Below are positions 62,030-64,000 of a DNA stretch of 64,000 nucleotides, one piece after another (the first letter of the stretch is position 1; each line of letters begins with the position of its first letter). Both the position numbers and the translations under genes were made by a program. The stretch is from assembly GCA_018350325.1 (NCBI GenBank), contig JAEVLN010000024.1, forward strand, positions 713,248-777,247, written 5' to 3'. A model generated the notes under the pieces. It was not told the DNA's origin. It saw only the letters and a program-made list of their open reading frames with translations, and did not search any database. Source of the DNA: Globodera rostochiensis. Taxonomy: Eukaryota; Nematoda; Chromadorea; Rhabditida; Heteroderidae.

Positions 62030-62330
62030 AAGCATTTTTGTTGTAAAAAATTGGTAATATCTAAATCGGTTTGGCTTACAACCAAAATTTATTTGTATAG
62101 TAGTTTTTTGTGCTTATAATCTTCATGTCGATCTTGTCGATTTCATTTTTTATATATATATTTTTTTAATTATCGCATTTTTCGCATGTTTATCTTTCTT
62201 TCTGCTTTAGCCCATCTTTACGCATTTGTTTTAGGGTATATTTATAATATTCTTTAAATAGTTTTATGGATTTTAGCATTTATTTATTTTTGTTCTTTTC
62301 AATTTAAGGAATATAAATGTCCGAGGCGGC
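62030..62330 (+). repeat. Dispersed repeat S, copy 2
   Basis: Closest relative of 62598-62960, about 570 bases away; also related to 16120-16450. Confidence 0.85.
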
Positions 62331-62424
62331 TTATTTCCTCCTGCGACTTCCAGCGCTTATTGGTTTCGAATTTTAACCATACTTTGTATACTTACGTTAG
62401 GGTATAAAGCCAATGTAATTTATC

Positions 62425-62577
62425 ATGTTTATAATTCTGGTGGATAATGTACTAATAATAATTAATTTTAAATCGCATACCGGTTTATTGTACGGTATCG
62501 GACGCATACACAAAAAGTTGTTTGGGCAATGGCAGTCATTTATGCGGGCCAGGAAATACAAAAATATTATTAATTAA
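62425..62577 (+). CDS. Hypothetical protein with ATG
   Basis: 50 codons: MFIILVDNVLIIINFKSHTG, LLYGIGRIHKKLFGQWQSFM, RARKYKNIIN and TAA. A short hydrophobic start, then a basic aromatic segment with excellent codons. The N-terminal MFIIL is shared with repeat D copy 1 (53107 on), where GTGAGT follows CTG and may be a donor, so the start lies in repeat D. It is placed between two S repeats. Function unknown. Confidence 0.42.
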   Translation: MFIILVDNVLIIINFKSHTGLLYGIGRIHKKLFGQWQSFMRARKYKNIIN

Positions 62578-62597
62578 CAAAAACAACAGACGAAAAC

Positions 62598-62960
62598 CAA
62601 TTTAAGCATTTCTGTTGTAAAAAATTGTAATATCTAAATCGTTTTGGCTTACAACCAAAATTTATTTGGATAGTAGTTTTTTGTGCTTATAATCTTCATG
62701 TAGATCTTTCGATTTCATTTTTTTTATATTATATATTTTTTTAAATTATCGCATTTTTCGCGTGTTTATTTTTCTTTCTGCTTTAGCCCATCTTTACGCA
62801 TTTGTTTTAGGGTATATTTATAATATTATTTAAATATTTTATGGATTTTAGCATTTATTTATTTTTGTTCTTTACAATTTAAGGAATATTTTTTATCAAA
62901 AGCAATTTTTATATTATTATATATTTATTAATTTTACATTATGTCACTTTTTCGCGTTAA
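62598..62960 (+). repeat. Dispersed repeat S, copy 3
   Basis: GCATTTCTGTTGTAAAAAAT through TTTTTATCAAAAGCAATTTT, parallel to 62030-62330 but extending further into the same tail as 16380-16450. Confidence 0.85.
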
Positions 62961-63362
62961 AAATAAAAACTTTTATTTAAAGGGATTTATAAATTGATTC
63001 TAATAATTAAAGTTCACTTATTATTTAAAGTTATTTAAAAATTGCCGTCGTTAAATTTGACACGCCGTTGATAAACAATTCTTCGTACGATAAAACCGTT
63101 AAATTTGGGATGGAATTTTTTGATTAATATTTTACAAGAATTTAAATCTTTCATTCTACATATGAACATTTTATTTATCGATTAATTAGAATCGCTTTAC
63201 GTTTTAATCGTTTTTTATAATACTATGATTTTTTGATCTTTATAAAGACTTCTCCTATATAAAGAATAAAATAGTAAAACAATAATATAATTCATAATTG
63301 TATTTACTCAATATTTATTAATAATATTAAAATTTGTATTCGGTTAACTTAAGTTCCTTTAG

Positions 63363-63526
63363 GCGAACTTGTCTGGGAGTCTCAACATGATCACTTGGTT
63401 GTCACCTTGCCCGATCAGAGAGATGTGAGATTTGTGCTAGAAATATTATTAAATTTTTTTTTATTAATACATAATATTGAAAGATACTTTGAATATTTGA
63501 CCCATAATGAGAAAATTTTTGCATAA
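63363..63526 (+). CDS. Strong candidate terminal exon
   Basis: An ideal acceptor (AACTTAAGTTCCTTTAG) precedes it. The frame reads ELVWESQHDHLVVTLPDQRD, VRFVLEILLNFFLLIHNIER, YFEYLTHNEKIFA and TAA at 63524-63526. Acidic and natural in composition, with regular codons over the GC-richer first half. The first two bases complete a codon from an upstream exon that I cannot identify. I recognise no domain. Confidence 0.5.
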
Positions 63527-63599
63527 AAATTATTAAAATGTAAAACTGCAAATGATAATGAATTTGACTTTATTTTTGTATGTTTTACTTATTTATATT

Positions 63600-63950
63600 T
63601 TTTTATTGATAGTAAATATACAGATTTGTTTTGTTAATTCTTATTTCTAGCAAAGTTTATTTTTCCATAAAGGGCTTGCTTTTACAAAGCGGCTCCTCGT
63701 GTTGATTAGTTTTTCAATTGAAATTTGTTTTCATTTATTTTTAACGGAGGCGCAAATAGATCAGAAGAACACTAAATGGTCGCGGTGGTGATTATTCTCC
63801 CTCCTGCGACTTCAGCGCTTCGGTTTTAAACTTTAACCATACTCATTATCTTCTTAACTTTATTATCTGCAAATTTATTTAAATACTTATTTTTGAAATT
63901 AATTATATTGTCCACATCGTTAGTAGGGCAAGCACTTATTTAATTTAAGA
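63600..63950 (+). repeat. Dispersed repeat D, copy 2
   Basis: Shortened copy of 52670-53370; the RRKE frame is broken by TAG here. Confidence 0.85.
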
Positions 63951-64000
63951 AAATGTTGTTTTTTAATTTTTTAATATTTATATCTAAGGACCATGGACCT

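Noticed and set aside
1..64000. rRNA, CRISPR array, bacterial operon, origin or telomere repeat
   Set aside because: None of the expected motifs or repeat structures is present on either strand.

Overview
This window looks like nuclear DNA from a compact-intron, very AT-rich eukaryote, most likely an invertebrate (nematode-like), though I cannot name the species. The reasons are the AT-rich background, splice acceptors of the form T-rich stretch plus TTTAG or TTGCAG, introns that can be as short as 66 bases, an AATAAA poly(A) signal at one gene end, several families of short hAT-type transposons with 8-base target duplications, and a 10-N scaffold gap. There is no bacterial gene layout, rRNA, CRISPR array or intact large gene. 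I could run no homology search, so almost every coding call is an exon-like open frame judged by codon pattern, splice signals and, where possible, comparison between duplicated copies. GC-richer islets tend to be open on both strands, so the strand is uncertain for some calls and I say so.

Layout. 1-20 kb: T-rich + strand, built of dispersed duplications (two units repeated at about 0.5-2 kb and 9.7-15.1 kb), three kinds of hAT-like miniature elements, a decayed retrotransposon integrase at 4.65-5.0 kb and scattered exon-like frames. 20-25.6 kb: G-rich repeats, a 356-base inverted-repeat element and a cluster of exon-like frames on both strands, including a split minus-strand gene at 23.6-24.0 kb. 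26.2-36.0 kb: one giant inverted repeat (arms of 2.65 and 3.04 kb, loop 4.1 kb). Its arms carry matching small frames, and the loop holds two candidate two-exon genes whose splice phases agree. 34.8-51.6 kb: a diverged tandem duplication (A, then the larger B). Some frames are kept between copies with indels in multiples of three. B also contains a near-perfect palindrome centred on the assembly gap. 52-64 kb: T-rich again, with the best-looking single-copy exons: a signal-peptide/cysteine gene ending in AATAAA (60.8-61.2 kb), a strong terminal exon at 63.4 kb, and a frame with an NB-ARC/STAND-like Walker B at 58.0 kb.

How it fits together. The region reads as an accessory, rearrangement-prone part of a chromosome. 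Short hAT elements insert repeatedly (a filled site and its paralogous empty site are both visible), blocks are duplicated in direct and inverted orientation, and small coding units are carried along, partly preserved and partly broken. The strongest observations are the transposon target-site duplications, the giant inverted repeat, the tandem duplication with frame-preserving indels, and the candidate genes with matched splice phases. Gene functions are mostly unknown.
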